Below, one piece after another: positions 25,618 to 34,646 of a stretch of 64,000 nucleotides of DNA. Within the stretch, counting starts at the first letter, position 1, and each line of letters begins with the position of its first letter. Position numbers and translations under genes: made by a program. The DNA is taken from NCBI GenBank assembly GCA_965267485.1, contig OZ254080.1, positions 4,668,027-4,732,026 of the forward strand. Reading direction: 5' to 3'. This stretch comes from JANQJA01 sp965267485. Lineage in GTDB: Bacteria > Pseudomonadota > Gammaproteobacteria > Pseudomonadales > Azotimanducaceae. The notes under the pieces were generated by a model, which searched no databases, was not told the DNA's origin, and was given only the letters and a program-made list of their open reading frames with translations.

Positions 25618-26265
25618 TCAGCGTCGGCGGATTGCGAGCAAACCAAGGAGGCTGAACAGTGCAAGTATCATGGTCTGGGGCTCGGAGACGCTCGTCAGGC
25701 CGATACGGGTTACCGTCGTATCGATGAGCGCCGTGTTGCCGAAGTTGCCGCCGAAACCCAGTCTCAGTTCGTTGTTCGTCACGGTTCCCGGCAGGAGCAG
25801 GGCGTCGAGGCCGTAGACACCGCTGCCCGACAGGAAGTCGGGTGAGTCGAACTCGAATGTTGTGTTGCCAATCTGGATGCCGGAAGCGAATGAAAGTCCG
25901 CCGAAGAAGCTCACGGCATCGTTGTTCGTGGCACCACCATGGTAATTCCTGACGCCACCGTTGGTTGTGCTGGTCTCCAGGATGTCAGCCGCGCCGTTCG
26001 GTCGCCCGGTCACATGCAAAGAGACATCCCAGACGAAGTTTGCGAACGTCAATGGGAACAGGTTGTTGACACCCGTTGTGAACGGAGCCTGATTGGTGTC
26101 TGCCGTGTAGGTGACGGTCACTTCGGCGCCTTCGAGATCAGTCGAGCCCAGCGGCGCGTTTCCGACGATACCCTCAAGGCTGAACCCGACCGGAACGGCG
26201 TGTGCCACACCAGCCAGACCAAGCCACGCAACCACCAGAAACGCCAATTTGCCTGCAGTTTTCAT
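25618..26265 (-). CDS. PEP-CTERM-type exported protein
   Basis: This 215-residue protein has a signal peptide (about 1-23, ending AHA) and a glycine/asparagine/threonine-rich body without cysteine. Its C-terminal sorting tail is SEP-QT, a hydrophobic helix and RRR. This matches the PEP-CTERM signal recognised by exosortases, with Ser in place of the first Pro. Such proteins are processed and exported to the surface or extracellular matrix. GGGAGG precedes the ATG, and TATCCT about 28 bases upstream could be its own -10. It interrupts the xerC-yigB order. No exosortase gene is in the window. Confidence 0.75.
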   Translation of the reverse strand: MKTAGKLAFLVVAWLGLAGVAHAVPVGFSLEGIVGNAPLGSTDLEGAEVTVTYTADTNQAPFTTGVNNLFPLTFANFVWDVSLHVTGRPNGAADILETSTTNGGVRNYHGGATNNDAVSFFGGLSFASGIQIGNTTFEFDSPDFLSGSGVYGLDALLLPGTVTNNELRLGFGGNFGNTALIDTTVTRIGLTSVSEPQTMILALFSLLGLLAIRRR

Positions 26266-26307
26266 TCTTCTTGCCTCCCGTTTAGCGTGGAACAGGATAG
26301 CACACGA

Positions 26308-27243
26308 CTAATCCTGATCTTCGTCGTGCCTGAGGTTCGCCCTCGGATGGGCTTTGTCGTAGACCTCGGCGAGGTGCTGGAAGTCGAGGTGGGTATAGAT
26401 CTGCGTCGTGGAGATGTCGGCGTGGCCGAGCAGCTCCTGGATGGCGCGCAGATCACCGCTCGACTCGAGCAGGTGGCTGGCAAACGAGTGTCGCAGCATG
26501 TGCGGATGGATCTTGCCCGGCAGCCCCGCCGCCCGCGTCCAGTGTTCGAGCCGGGACTGGACGCTGCGCTGGCTGATCCGGTTGCCGCGTTCGCTGATGA
26601 ACAGCGCGTGAGCGTCGATGGCTCCACGCGTACGCGACGGCGGGTCGCTGCGTATTGCCAGCCACGCCTTCAGTGCTTCGATGGCCGCGCTGCCAACGGG
26701 CAGCTCCCGCTGCTTCGAGCCCTTGCCAGTTACACGGATGGATCCGTCTGCGAGATCGACGCTCTCGAGATTGGCGCCAACGAGTTCAGAGAGGCGCAAA
26801 CCGCTGGAATAGAACAGCTCCAGCATTGCGCGATCCCGGCACCCGTGCCAGCTTCCGGCTTCCTGGGAAAGCAGGCTGCCGACCTGATCCGGGTCGAGTG
26901 TCTTCGGTAGCCGCCTGGCTGATTTCGGCGCTGTGACATCAATCGCGGGGTTGTCTCTGGCGAGGCCCTCGCGCAGCAGAAAATTGTAAAAGGTCCGGAT
27001 ACCCGAGAGCCGTCGTGCAAGGGTTTTGCCGGAAAGTCCGCGGCGATGGCAGGCGGCAACGAAAGTCCGCATCTGGTGCACCCGAACCCTGTCGAACGAC
27101 TCGATCCCTTCCTGCTCGCAGAACCGGGTCAGCGCGTCCAGATCGCGCCGGTAGGCATCGACCGTATGGGGAGAGAGTGCCCGCTCGTTCGCCAGGTGAG
27201 AAACGAACAGCCGGATGGCCTCGTCCCTCGGGGCGGGTTTCAC
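26308..27243 (-). CDS. xerC: Tyrosine recombinase XerC
   Basis: XerC with XerD resolves chromosome dimers at dif. Catalytic residues are all visible: R150 (SSGLRLSE), K174, H248 and R251 (HPHMLRHSF), H274 (LGHADIS) and nucleophile Y283 (IYTH). An N-terminal SAM-like core-binding domain covers about residues 1-90. The 311-residue length and the dapF-DUF484-xerC context fit XerC rather than a phage integrase. It overlaps the DUF484 gene by 4 bases. Confidence 0.93.
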   Translation of the reverse strand: MKPAPRDEAIRLFVSHLANERALSPHTVDAYRRDLDALTRFCEQEGIESFDRVRVHQMRTFVAACHRRGLSGKTLARRLSGIRTFYNFLLREGLARDNPAIDVTAPKSARRLPKTLDPDQVGSLLSQEAGSWHGCRDRAMLELFYSSGLRLSELVGANLESVDLADGSIRVTGKGSKQRELPVGSAAIEALKAWLAIRSDPPSRTRGAIDAHALFISERGNRISQRSVQSRLEHWTRAAGLPGKIHPHMLRHSFASHLLESSGDLRAIQELLGHADISTTQIYTHLDFQHLAEVYDKAHPRANLRHDEDQD

Positions 27244-27944
27244 TTGCCCGGCTCCAGATAGACGTACCGCGGTACCAGGCGCGCCAGCACGTCGGCGATA
27301 AAGCTCACAAACAGTGTCCCCATACCCGCGCGGAAGTAGTTCGGGTCGCTGTTGCCGATCGCCAGCAGGGCGATGAGACCCTGACGTCTTACCGGCAGCA
27401 CGGCCGCCGACTTGACCGAGGCGCTGGCATGCCGGAACAGAAAGTCCTGCTCGGCGGCGCGCAGTACGCCGAGATAGGGCTCGCTTGCGTCCATCAATGA
27501 GCCGACGTAGTGCCGGGCAGATTCCTCGGGAATGCAGGAAGTGAAGTGGTTGACCTGGCTCGCGTAGTCGCTGAACACAATCAGGCTGTAGGCATCGCTC
27601 TTGAACTCGCGTCGGAAGCTGCTTTCCAGCGCCTTGAAGAACGTGTCCTGCTCTTTTGCCTCGATCAGGTGAAGCAGGAGCTCACGACATTTTGTGAAGA
27701 TCTCGTCGTTTCGACGCGCCATGTTGAGCAGCCCGTCGAGCTCCTGGCGCATGTCCCGGTTCCGTTCCCGAAGCAGTGCGACCTGGCGTTCAACCAGCGA
27801 CACGGTATCACCCGTGCCGTGAGGGAGCCCCAGTTTGAGGAGCAGATCGTCCCGGCCCCGGAAGAACTCCGGGTGGGTCGCGAGGTACTCCTCGACCGCC
27901 GCCGCAGTGATCCCCTCTTCCTCTCGTTGTGGTGTTGTTGTCAT
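27240..27944 (-). CDS. DUF484 family protein
   Basis: The 234-residue protein begins with an acidic segment and an LATHPEFF block, followed by a coiled-coil stretch (about residues 55-85) and a GAF-like C-terminal domain. It matches DUF484, found between dapF and xerC in many gammaproteobacteria (E. coli yigA position). Its function is not established. The stop overlaps the xerC start by 4 bases, so translation is probably coupled. Confidence 0.88.
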   Translation of the reverse strand: MTTTPQREEEGITAAAVEEYLATHPEFFRGRDDLLLKLGLPHGTGDTVSLVERQVALLRERNRDMRQELDGLLNMARRNDEIFTKCRELLLHLIEAKEQDTFFKALESSFRREFKSDAYSLIVFSDYASQVNHFTSCIPEESARHYVGSLMDASEPYLGVLRAAEQDFLFRHASASVKSAAVLPVRRQGLIALLAIGNSDPNYFRAGMGTLFVSFIADVLARLVPRYVYLEPGK

Positions 27945-27956
27945 TGTTGTTCCCGG

Positions 27957-28802
27957 TCAGATATGCAGTCGACCTTCGTAGACCCGGCAGGCCGGGCCGG
28001 TCATCAAAACAGGTGCGTTGTCGCCGGCCCAGGAGACCTCGAGGGTGCCGCCCGTCAACGCCATCGTCACGTCGTCGTCGAGCAGGCCCTGCAGCCTTCC
28101 CGCCACCATGGCGGCACAGGCGCCAGTGCCGCAGGCACGGGTTTCACCGACGCCACGCTCAAAGACACGCAGGCGTGCTTGGGTGCGGTCGATGACCTGC
28201 ATGAACCCCACGTTGACGCGCTGTGGAAATCTGGGATGCGACTCGATGACGGCCCCGAGCCGCTCGACCGGCGCTGTGTCGACGTCGTCGACCACGATCA
28301 CGGCGTGCGGATTGCCCATCGAGACAGCAGAAATGCAGAGCTTCTCTGGCCCGCACAGCCCGCCCTCGACTTCGAGTTCATAGCGGATCTGTGCCTCGTC
28401 AGCCTCGAACGGAATGTGATCGGGCTGCAGTACGGGCGCGCCCATGTCGACGGTGATATTGCCGTCCTTGCGGAGCTGGCATTCGATGACGCCGGTATTG
28501 GTGCCCAGCTTGATGTGGGTCTTGGTCGTGAGGCCACGGTCGCGCACGAAACGCAGGAAACAGCGTGCCCCGTTGCCGCACTGCTCGGCCTCGGTCCCGT
28601 CGGCGTTGTAGATCCGGTAGGTGAAGTCGAGGTCAGGCTGTGTTGGCGGGCTGACGGTCAGCAGCTGGTCGAAGCCGATCCCCAGCCGGCGGTCGGCAAG
28701 CTGGCGAATCTGGTCAGGTCTGAGCGCAATGTTCTGGGAAATGAGATCCAGCAACATGAAGTCGTTGCCCAGACCGTGCATTTTGGTGAAACGGACTAGC
28801 AT
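27957..28802 (-). CDS. dapF: Diaminopimelate epimerase
   Basis: DapF interconverts LL- and meso-diaminopimelate for peptidoglycan and lysine. The two catalytic cysteines are in CGNGARC (C75) and in RACGTGACA near residue 219, the cofactor-free racemase pair. The start MLVRFTKMHGLGNDF matches the family with two extra residues. It lies 62 bases after lysA and 12 bases before DUF484. Confidence 0.95.
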   Translation of the reverse strand: MLVRFTKMHGLGNDFMLLDLISQNIALRPDQIRQLADRRLGIGFDQLLTVSPPTQPDLDFTYRIYNADGTEAEQCGNGARCFLRFVRDRGLTTKTHIKLGTNTGVIECQLRKDGNITVDMGAPVLQPDHIPFEADEAQIRYELEVEGGLCGPEKLCISAVSMGNPHAVIVVDDVDTAPVERLGAVIESHPRFPQRVNVGFMQVIDRTQARLRVFERGVGETRACGTGACAAMVAGRLQGLLDDDVTMALTGGTLEVSWAGDNAPVLMTGPACRVYEGRLHI

Positions 28803-28864
28803 TTCGGGTCCAGGTGCAGATCTAGCGGCGCTTGGGCCGTTCGTTCCAGATTAACATCAAAGTC

Positions 28865-30112
28865 CTAGCCCTTGAACGTGCTTTCCAGCCTCAGCTGATC
28901 TTCGATCGTCTCCCGCTGGCGGACACACTGCATGGCCGAACCCTTCACCATGACCTCCGCGGCTCTCCCTCGGCTGTTGTAGTTGGAACTCATGACGAAT
29001 CCGTAGGCGCCGGCACTCTGCACCGCGAGCAAGTCACCCTCGGCGAGCACGAGGTCGCGATGCTTGCCGAGAAAGTCGCCGGACTCGCAAATCGGGCCGA
29101 CGATGTCGAACTGGCGGGCCTCGCCAACCGCGGGCTCGACGCGCACGATATCCTGCCAGGCCTGATACAGGGCGGGCCGGATCAGGTCATTCATGGCCGC
29201 ATCCACGACCGCAAAGTGCTTGCCCTCGTTCTCCTTCAGCGTCACGGTGCGGCACAGCAACACGCCGGCGTTGGCGACCAGCAGGCGGCCGGGCTCGAAG
29301 ACCAGTGACTGTGGGCGGCCCGAGAGAATCTGCCGGACCGTGCTCGCGTACTCGTCGATATCGATCAGCGGCTCGTCCTGGTAACGCACGCCGATGCCGC
29401 CGCCGAGATCGATATGGCGGAGCTCGATACCTCGCCGCGCGAGGTCGTCGACGAAGTCACCGACGCGCGCGATGGCCTCGGCAAACGGCGATACGCTGGT
29501 GATCTGTGAGCCGATATGACAGTCGACGCCCTGAATCGAGATCGAGGGAAGCGCCGCCGCGGCTTCGTACAAGGTGAGCGCGGCTTCAATCGTGACGCCG
29601 AACTTGTTTTCCTTGAGGCCGGTGGAGATGTAGGGATGAGTCTCGGCATCCACATCCGGGTTGATCCGGATCGAGATGGGGGCTTGTTTCCCCATGCCGG
29701 TCGCGATGCGATCGATACGATGAAGCTCAGACGCGGATTCGACGTTGAAGCAGGCAATACCGGCATCAAGTGCGCGGGCGATTTCGTGATCCTGCTTGCC
29801 GACGCCCGAGAAAACGACGCGCCCCGGATCGCCACCGGCGCGCAGCACGCGCTCCAGTTCCCCCACCGAGACGATGTCGAAACCGGCGCCGAGTCCTGCC
29901 AGCAGCCCGAGGACGCCGAGATTGCTGTTCGCCTTGACGGCGTAGCAGATCATCGTCTCCACGCCGGCAAATGCTGCTTCGAACTGCTGGTAGGCGTCGA
30001 CGATGTGGCTCGCCGAATAGACGAACGTCGGCGTACCGAAGGCATCGGCAACATCGCTGGCGGCAACATCCTCGATGTAGAGGCGGCCGTCGATCCTGCG
30101 AATGTGACTCAT
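28865..30112 (-). CDS. lysA: Diaminopimelate decarboxylase
   Basis: LysA is a PLP enzyme of fold III that forms lysine from meso-diaminopimelate. The cofactor lysine is in CYAVKAN near residue 59; the HIDLGGGIG phosphate-binding loop and the C-terminal CESGDF active-site cysteine block are present. Length is 415 residues. Its ATG overlaps the lptM stop (ATGA) and dapF follows, so lptM, lysA and dapF form one translation-coupled unit. Confidence 0.95.
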   Translation of the reverse strand: MSHIRRIDGRLYIEDVAASDVADAFGTPTFVYSASHIVDAYQQFEAAFAGVETMICYAVKANSNLGVLGLLAGLGAGFDIVSVGELERVLRAGGDPGRVVFSGVGKQDHEIARALDAGIACFNVESASELHRIDRIATGMGKQAPISIRINPDVDAETHPYISTGLKENKFGVTIEAALTLYEAAAALPSISIQGVDCHIGSQITSVSPFAEAIARVGDFVDDLARRGIELRHIDLGGGIGVRYQDEPLIDIDEYASTVRQILSGRPQSLVFEPGRLLVANAGVLLCRTVTLKENEGKHFAVVDAAMNDLIRPALYQAWQDIVRVEPAVGEARQFDIVGPICESGDFLGKHRDLVLAEGDLLAVQSAGAYGFVMSSNYNSRGRAAEVMVKGSAMQCVRQRETIEDQLRLESTFKG

Positions 30113-30249
30113 GGTTGCGGCGCTTCCCGGCGGTCGCCCTCGCGTTCCCGGGGCGCTTCGTCACTTGCATCACCCGGCCGGTAGAGCGGGCCCTTCTGGC
30201 CGCAACCGGCGAGCATCGCCAGCAGCAGCAAGGCGGCGACAACGCGCAT
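30109..30249 (-). CDS. lptM: LptM-type small lipoprotein (YifL-like)
   Basis: This 46-residue lipoprotein is below common length cut-offs. It begins MRVVAALLLLAMLAGCGQKG; the lipobox is LAGC with Cys16, followed by the conserved GQKGPLYRP block of YifL. In E. coli this protein (renamed LptM) helps assemble the LptD/LptE outer-membrane LPS translocon. Its ATG overlaps the argH stop (TGATG) and its stop overlaps the lysA start (ATGA). The location before lysA/dapF matches gammaproteobacterial order. Confidence 0.9.
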   Translation of the reverse strand: MRVVAALLLLAMLAGCGQKGPLYRPGDASDEAPREREGDRREAPQP

Positions 30250-31634
30250 CACGTTGAGCGCGCGGCGCGGGCTGCAGCGATTGCCGCGCGAACCTGGGAC
30301 GGTGCCGTGCCGCCGACATGATCCCGGGCTGCGACGGAACCCTCGACCGTGAGTACGTCGAAAACGTCCTCGCCAATCATGCTGCTGGTCTCGTTCATCG
30401 TGGCGAGCGGCAGGTCGGCCAGATCGCAGTCGGCGTCGATGGCCGTGGCCACGAGGTTCCCCACGACCTCATGAGCGTCCCGGAATGGCAACCCTTTGCG
30501 AACGAGATAGTCGGCAAGATCGGTCGCGGTCGAGAAGCCCTTCAGCGTGGCGGCGCGCATGTTGTCGCGCTTCGGCACGATCGCAGGAATCATGTCTGCA
30601 AACGCCATGGTGCTGTCGTGATAGGTCCTGACGAGATCGAAGAGGGGCTCCTTGTCTTCCTGGTTGTCCTTGTTGTAGGCAAGCGGCTGTCCCTTCATCA
30701 GCGTGAGCATCGACATCAGATGGCCGAAGGCGCGCCCCGACTTGCCGCGAACGAGTTCCGGGACATCGGGATTCTTCTTTTGCGGCATGATCGACGAACC
30801 CGTACAGAATCGGTCTGGCAGCTCGATGAAGTCGAACTGTGACGACGTCCAGAGAATCAGCTCCTCGGCCCATCGCGAGTAATGCATCATGCCAAGGCTG
30901 ACCACGGCGGCGAACTCGATCGCAAAGTCGCGGTCGCTGACGGCGTCGAGCGAATTCTGTGCAACCCCGTCGAATCCGAGCAGCGCTGCGGTTCGCGCAC
31001 GATCAATCGGGTAGCTCGTCCCCGCGAGCGCGGCCGCGCCCAGCGGCAGGATGTTGACGCGCTTGCGGCAGTCGGCGAGGCGTTCGATATCCCGCGACAA
31101 CATCGAATACCAGGCCATCAGGTGGTGGCCGAACGTGACGGGCTGGGCGACCTGCAGGTGCGTGAAGCCCGGCATGATCGTATCGGCCTCCTGCTCGGCG
31201 AGGTCGAGCAGGCCGTCGGCAAGGCGGGTTTGCTGTGCGACGATCTCGTCGATCTGCGCGCGCAGGTACAGCCTGACGTCGGTCGCGACCTGGTCGTTGC
31301 GGGAGCGGCCGGTGTGAAGTTTCTTGCCCACATCGCCGATTTCCTGAGTGAGCGCATGCTCGATGTTCATATGAACGTCTTCGAGGCTCACAGACCACTC
31401 GAACGCATCGGCCTGGATGCGGCTGCGAACCGTCTCGAGGCCGTCAACGATCGCGCCGCGTTCCTCTGCAGTCAGGACGCCGACCTCGGCGAGCATCGTG
31501 GCGTGCGCAATCGAGCCCTCAATGTCATGCATGGCGAGCGTGCGGTCGAAGCCGACCGATGCGGTAAAGGCTTCGACGAAGGCATCGGTCGCCTCGGTAA
31601 ATCGTCCAGCCCAGGGTTTGGTCGAATCAGTCAC
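30249..31634 (-). CDS. argH: Argininosuccinate lyase
   Basis: This is the last enzyme of arginine synthesis, splitting argininosuccinate to arginine and fumarate. The superfamily signature GSSIMPQKKNPD is present near residue 282, and HTGRSRND near residue 106. The 461-residue length is typical. Translation begins at GTG 31634. Its stop overlaps the start of lptM. argH next to algZ is the Pseudomonas arrangement. Confidence 0.95.
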   Translation of the reverse strand: MTDSTKPWAGRFTEATDAFVEAFTASVGFDRTLAMHDIEGSIAHATMLAEVGVLTAEERGAIVDGLETVRSRIQADAFEWSVSLEDVHMNIEHALTQEIGDVGKKLHTGRSRNDQVATDVRLYLRAQIDEIVAQQTRLADGLLDLAEQEADTIMPGFTHLQVAQPVTFGHHLMAWYSMLSRDIERLADCRKRVNILPLGAAALAGTSYPIDRARTAALLGFDGVAQNSLDAVSDRDFAIEFAAVVSLGMMHYSRWAEELILWTSSQFDFIELPDRFCTGSSIMPQKKNPDVPELVRGKSGRAFGHLMSMLTLMKGQPLAYNKDNQEDKEPLFDLVRTYHDSTMAFADMIPAIVPKRDNMRAATLKGFSTATDLADYLVRKGLPFRDAHEVVGNLVATAIDADCDLADLPLATMNETSSMIGEDVFDVLTVEGSVAARDHVGGTAPSQVRAAIAAARAARST

Positions 31635-31663
31635 GGGAGTCGGTGTTGGCCCAAAAGCCGCGA

Positions 31664-31692
31664 ATTATAGCAGCTTCGTTCTCGGCTATACT
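31664..31692. promoter_or_regulatory. Overlapping divergent -10 elements of argH and algZ
   Basis: The minus strand has a perfect TATAAT (31664-31669 on this strand as ATTATA), 30 bases from the argH start. The plus strand has TATACT at 31687-31692, which would start transcription near 31699, immediately at the algZ ATG (31700). Neither has a good -35. The two promoters occupy the same 29 bases and would exclude each other. Confidence 0.45.
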
Positions 31693-31699
31693 CGATTCC

Positions 31700-32731
31700 A
31701 TGGCGACCGAAGAGCAGCGACCTGACGACTTTTTTCTGCCGGATCTGTGCAAACCGCAGAGCATCCTGTTCCTCGTGCTGGTGGCTGAGCTCCTGCTCAT
31801 TGTCATGGTGCTGCTGGAATCGCGGCTGGTTGATTTCAACTGGAGCCGGCTCGGACTCGCGTCGTTGCTGACGCAGTGGATCGTGCTCGTCTCGGCGGGC
31901 GTGCTGTGCAACCTCAGGCCGTTGCTCTCGGGCATGACGACCGCGATGGCGACGACTGTCGGCTATGTGGTCATCTCGGTGACGACGCTGGTGTTCAGCG
32001 CAACAGGCGAGTGGCTGCTGCTCGAAGGTGACTGGACGATCGAACACACCGGGTCGGTGATTCGAAACCTGGTCGTCGCCGGCGTGATGACGGGGATCGC
32101 ATTTCGTTACTTCTTCCTGCAGCACAGGCTGAGGCGGCAGGAACAGGCGGAGCTCGCCTCGCGTATCCAGGCGCTGCAATCGCGCATCCGCCCCCACTTC
32201 CTGTTCAACTCCATGAACATCATCGCGAGTCTCATCTCGGTGGATCCGGAGACGGCCGAGGAGGTTGTCGAGGACCTCTCGGTGCTGTTCCGCGCCAGCC
32301 TGAACGATTCCGGGGATATGCAGGTGCCGCTCAGCGAGGAAATCGACCTCTGCGACAAGTACGTGCACATCGAGTCGCTGCGTCTCGATGACCGCCTCGA
32401 TGTCGACTGGCAGGTTGGCACCGATGTGTCATCGATCCGCATTCCCCTGCTGACGCTGCAGCCCATCATCGAGAACGCGATCTATCACGGGATCCAGCCC
32501 AACCCCGAAGGCGGTACGGTCACCGTTTCGATTGCGGCCGACGACGCCGATGTCGTGATCTCAGTGAGGAACCCGCTCGTGCCGCAGGAAACCACGCACA
32601 AGGCGGGCAATCGCATGGCGCTCGAGAACATCCGGCGACGGTTCGAGGCGCTGTATTCCACCGCAGCGAGCGTGGATACCGGCGTCTATGGCGACGAGTA
32701 CGTCACAACCCTGCGCTACCCCAAAATGTGA
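31700..32731 (+). CDS. algZ: Sensor histidine kinase AlgZ/FimS (LytS-type)
   Basis: This membrane histidine kinase has about four N-terminal helices (residues 21-140) and the His_kinase domain with the phospho-acceptor H166 in RIRPHFLFN, followed by the ATP-binding N box LTLQPIIENAI. It precedes algR as in Pseudomonas aeruginosa, where AlgZ (FimS) controls twitching motility and alginate through AlgR. ATG 31700 is chosen because it begins the DFFLPDLC sequence typical of AlgZ; an upstream frame from 31643 has no family likeness. Confidence 0.9.
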   Translation: MATEEQRPDDFFLPDLCKPQSILFLVLVAELLLIVMVLLESRLVDFNWSRLGLASLLTQWIVLVSAGVLCNLRPLLSGMTTAMATTVGYVVISVTTLVFSATGEWLLLEGDWTIEHTGSVIRNLVVAGVMTGIAFRYFFLQHRLRRQEQAELASRIQALQSRIRPHFLFNSMNIIASLISVDPETAEEVVEDLSVLFRASLNDSGDMQVPLSEEIDLCDKYVHIESLRLDDRLDVDWQVGTDVSSIRIPLLTLQPIIENAIYHGIQPNPEGGTVTVSIAADDADVVISVRNPLVPQETTHKAGNRMALENIRRRFEALYSTAASVDTGVYGDEYVTTLRYPKM

Positions 32732-32746
32732 CGACCGTCACAGAAT

Positions 32747-32778
32747 CCGTTCATCGGGCCGACGAAGTGTCCGATAAT
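32747..32778 (+). promoter_or_regulatory. AlgR-like box and -10 upstream of algR
   Basis: CCGTTCATC at 32747-32755 matches the Pseudomonas AlgR box CCGTTCGTC at 8 of 9 positions. GATAAT follows at 32773-32778. The box covers the -35 position, consistent with activation by AlgR. The 150-base gap 32732-32881 separates algZ from algR, so algR may have its own promoter. Confidence 0.4.
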
Positions 32779-32881
32779 GTGCACTACGTCGCAGTTTTCT
32801 GGCCCCACAAGCGTATCTTGGCATTCCATGGAGACCTCTCACGGTCTTCAAAACGAATCCACAAGAAACGAGGTTGGGTCA

Positions 32882-33622
32882 ATGAAAGTGCTGGTAGTCG
32901 ATGATGAGAAGCTTGCTCGCGAACGACTGATGCGCATGGTCGGGACCATGAACGAATACGAGATCGCCGGCGAAGCCGCGAGCGGACAGGAAGCCGTTTC
33001 GCGTGCGATGGAACTTGAGCCGGATATCGTCCTCCTGGACATCAGAATGCCCGGGATGGATGGCATGGAAGCCGGCCGGAAGATCTCCCAGCTGCCGTCG
33101 CCACCCGCGGTGGTTTACTGCACGGCCTTCGGTGAGCACGCCGTCGATGCGTTCGACGTCCGTGCGGCAGGTTATCTGCTGAAGCCCGTGCGGCGTGAAT
33201 CCCTCGTCGAAACCCTGGGTAACATTGGCAAGGTCAACAAGGTGCAGCTGCGTTCGATCGAGGGAGAGGACGCCAGTAGCGCTTCCCACGCACGCACGCA
33301 CATCAGCGCCAGAACGCGTCGGGGCATCGAACTGATTCCGCTGACCGAGGTGCTCTACTTCAAGGCAGATCACAAGTACGTCACCGTCTGTCATGAGGAC
33401 GGCGAACTGCTCATCGACGACACGCTCCGTGATCTCGAGAACGAGTTCGGCGATCGCGTTGTCCGTATCCACCGAAACGCGCTGGTGATGATCGATCGCC
33501 TGGACGGTCTCGAGCGTGATCCCCGCGGCCACTACCAGGTGCGCCTCCGCGGTTCTGACGATCGCCTTGACGTCAGCCGCCGACACGTCTCCGGGCTGAG
33601 GAGGCTCGTGCAGACACTGTAG
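32882..33622 (+). CDS. algR: LytTR response regulator AlgR
   Basis: The receiver domain (about 1-120) has the phospho-acceptor D53 in LLDIRMPGMDG and the conserved K in LLKPV. The C-terminal LytTR DNA-binding domain (about 145-246) has the FKADHKYVTV and RIHRNALV blocks. At 246 residues it is the size of AlgR. ATG 32882 begins the receiver domain; the open frame upstream to 32777 is not family-like. It is followed by hemC, as in Pseudomonas. Confidence 0.93.
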   Translation: MKVLVVDDEKLARERLMRMVGTMNEYEIAGEAASGQEAVSRAMELEPDIVLLDIRMPGMDGMEAGRKISQLPSPPAVVYCTAFGEHAVDAFDVRAAGYLLKPVRRESLVETLGNIGKVNKVQLRSIEGEDASSASHARTHISARTRRGIELIPLTEVLYFKADHKYVTVCHEDGELLIDDTLRDLENEFGDRVVRIHRNALVMIDRLDGLERDPRGHYQVRLRGSDDRLDVSRRHVSGLRRLVQTL

Positions 33623-33722
33623 ATGTCGCCAGCGCCGGCGCCGGACACAGGCGTTGGCACAGGCGTTGAAAACTCGGGCGCGGGGCCCTACTGTCGCAGT
33701 TTTCCGAGGCAACAGGGGCACC

Positions 33723-34646
33723 ATGCTCGACCATCTCCGTATCGCCACGCGCGAGAGCAAGCTCGCGATGTGGCAGGCCAATTATGTCGCTGATCGCATC
33801 CGGGCAGCGTTTCCCGACCTGAAAGTCACGATCAGCGGCATGACCACGCAGGGGGATCGCGACAAGACCTCTCCGCTCAGCCAGATTGGCGGCAAGGGCG
33901 TCTTCATCAAGGAACTGGAACAGGCGTTGCTGGATGGCACAGCCGAGATTGCCGTTCACTCGATGAAGGATGTGCCCGGCGAACTGCCCGACGGTCTCGA
34001 GATCGCAGCCATCTGCCCGCGGGAGGATCCGCGGGACGCCTTTGTCTCCAATCGCTTCGAGAACCTGGCGGCCCTGCCGGCCGGTGCCCGGGTCGGGACC
34101 TCGAGCCTTCGCCGCCGCCTGCAGCTTCGCGGTCATTTCCCGGAACTCGAGTTCCCGGTATTGCGCGGCAACGTCGACACCCGTCTCCGCAAGCTCGATG
34201 AGGGCGAGTATGACGCCATCATCCTTGCGACCGCCGGGCTGAAACGTCTCGGGCTCGGCGAACGGGTGCGCGATGCGATCGACCCGGGGCTGTGCATTCC
34301 GGCCGCTGGCCAGGGCGCAGTCGGCATCGAATGTGTTGCCGGCAACGACGAAGTCCTCACGATCCTCGAGGCGGTGAACGATGACGAGACGTCGCTGTGT
34401 GTGCGCTGTGAGCGCATGATCTCAATCGGCCTCGGTGCCACGTGCAACCTGCCGATCGCCGGCTACGCACGCTTCGATGGCGATGAGTTCATCGTCACCG
34501 GCTATGTGGCCGACGTCGAAGGCGAGTCGACCATCGAAATCGAGCGTCGCGGTGCGCGAGCGGAGGCGACCACGCTGGCCTCGGAACTCGTGGCCAGCAT
34601 GCTCGAACAGGGTGGGCGAGCGCTGGTCGAGGCCAGTGAGCATTGA
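33723..34646 (+). CDS. hemC: Porphobilinogen deaminase (hydroxymethylbilane synthase)
   Basis: HemC polymerises four porphobilinogens on a covalent dipyrromethane cofactor. The cofactor cysteine is in LGATCNLP near residue 243, and the N-terminal RIATRESKLAMWQA and HSMKDVP blocks carry the catalytic region. ATG 33723 gives the normal 307 residues. Its end overlaps hemD by 11 bases. hemB at 40463-41455 and hemN at 54054-55421 supply other steps of the same pathway. Confidence 0.96.
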   Translation: MLDHLRIATRESKLAMWQANYVADRIRAAFPDLKVTISGMTTQGDRDKTSPLSQIGGKGVFIKELEQALLDGTAEIAVHSMKDVPGELPDGLEIAAICPREDPRDAFVSNRFENLAALPAGARVGTSSLRRRLQLRGHFPELEFPVLRGNVDTRLRKLDEGEYDAIILATAGLKRLGLGERVRDAIDPGLCIPAAGQGAVGIECVAGNDEVLTILEAVNDDETSLCVRCERMISIGLGATCNLPIAGYARFDGDEFIVTGYVADVEGESTIEIERRGARAEATTLASELVASMLEQGGRALVEASEH

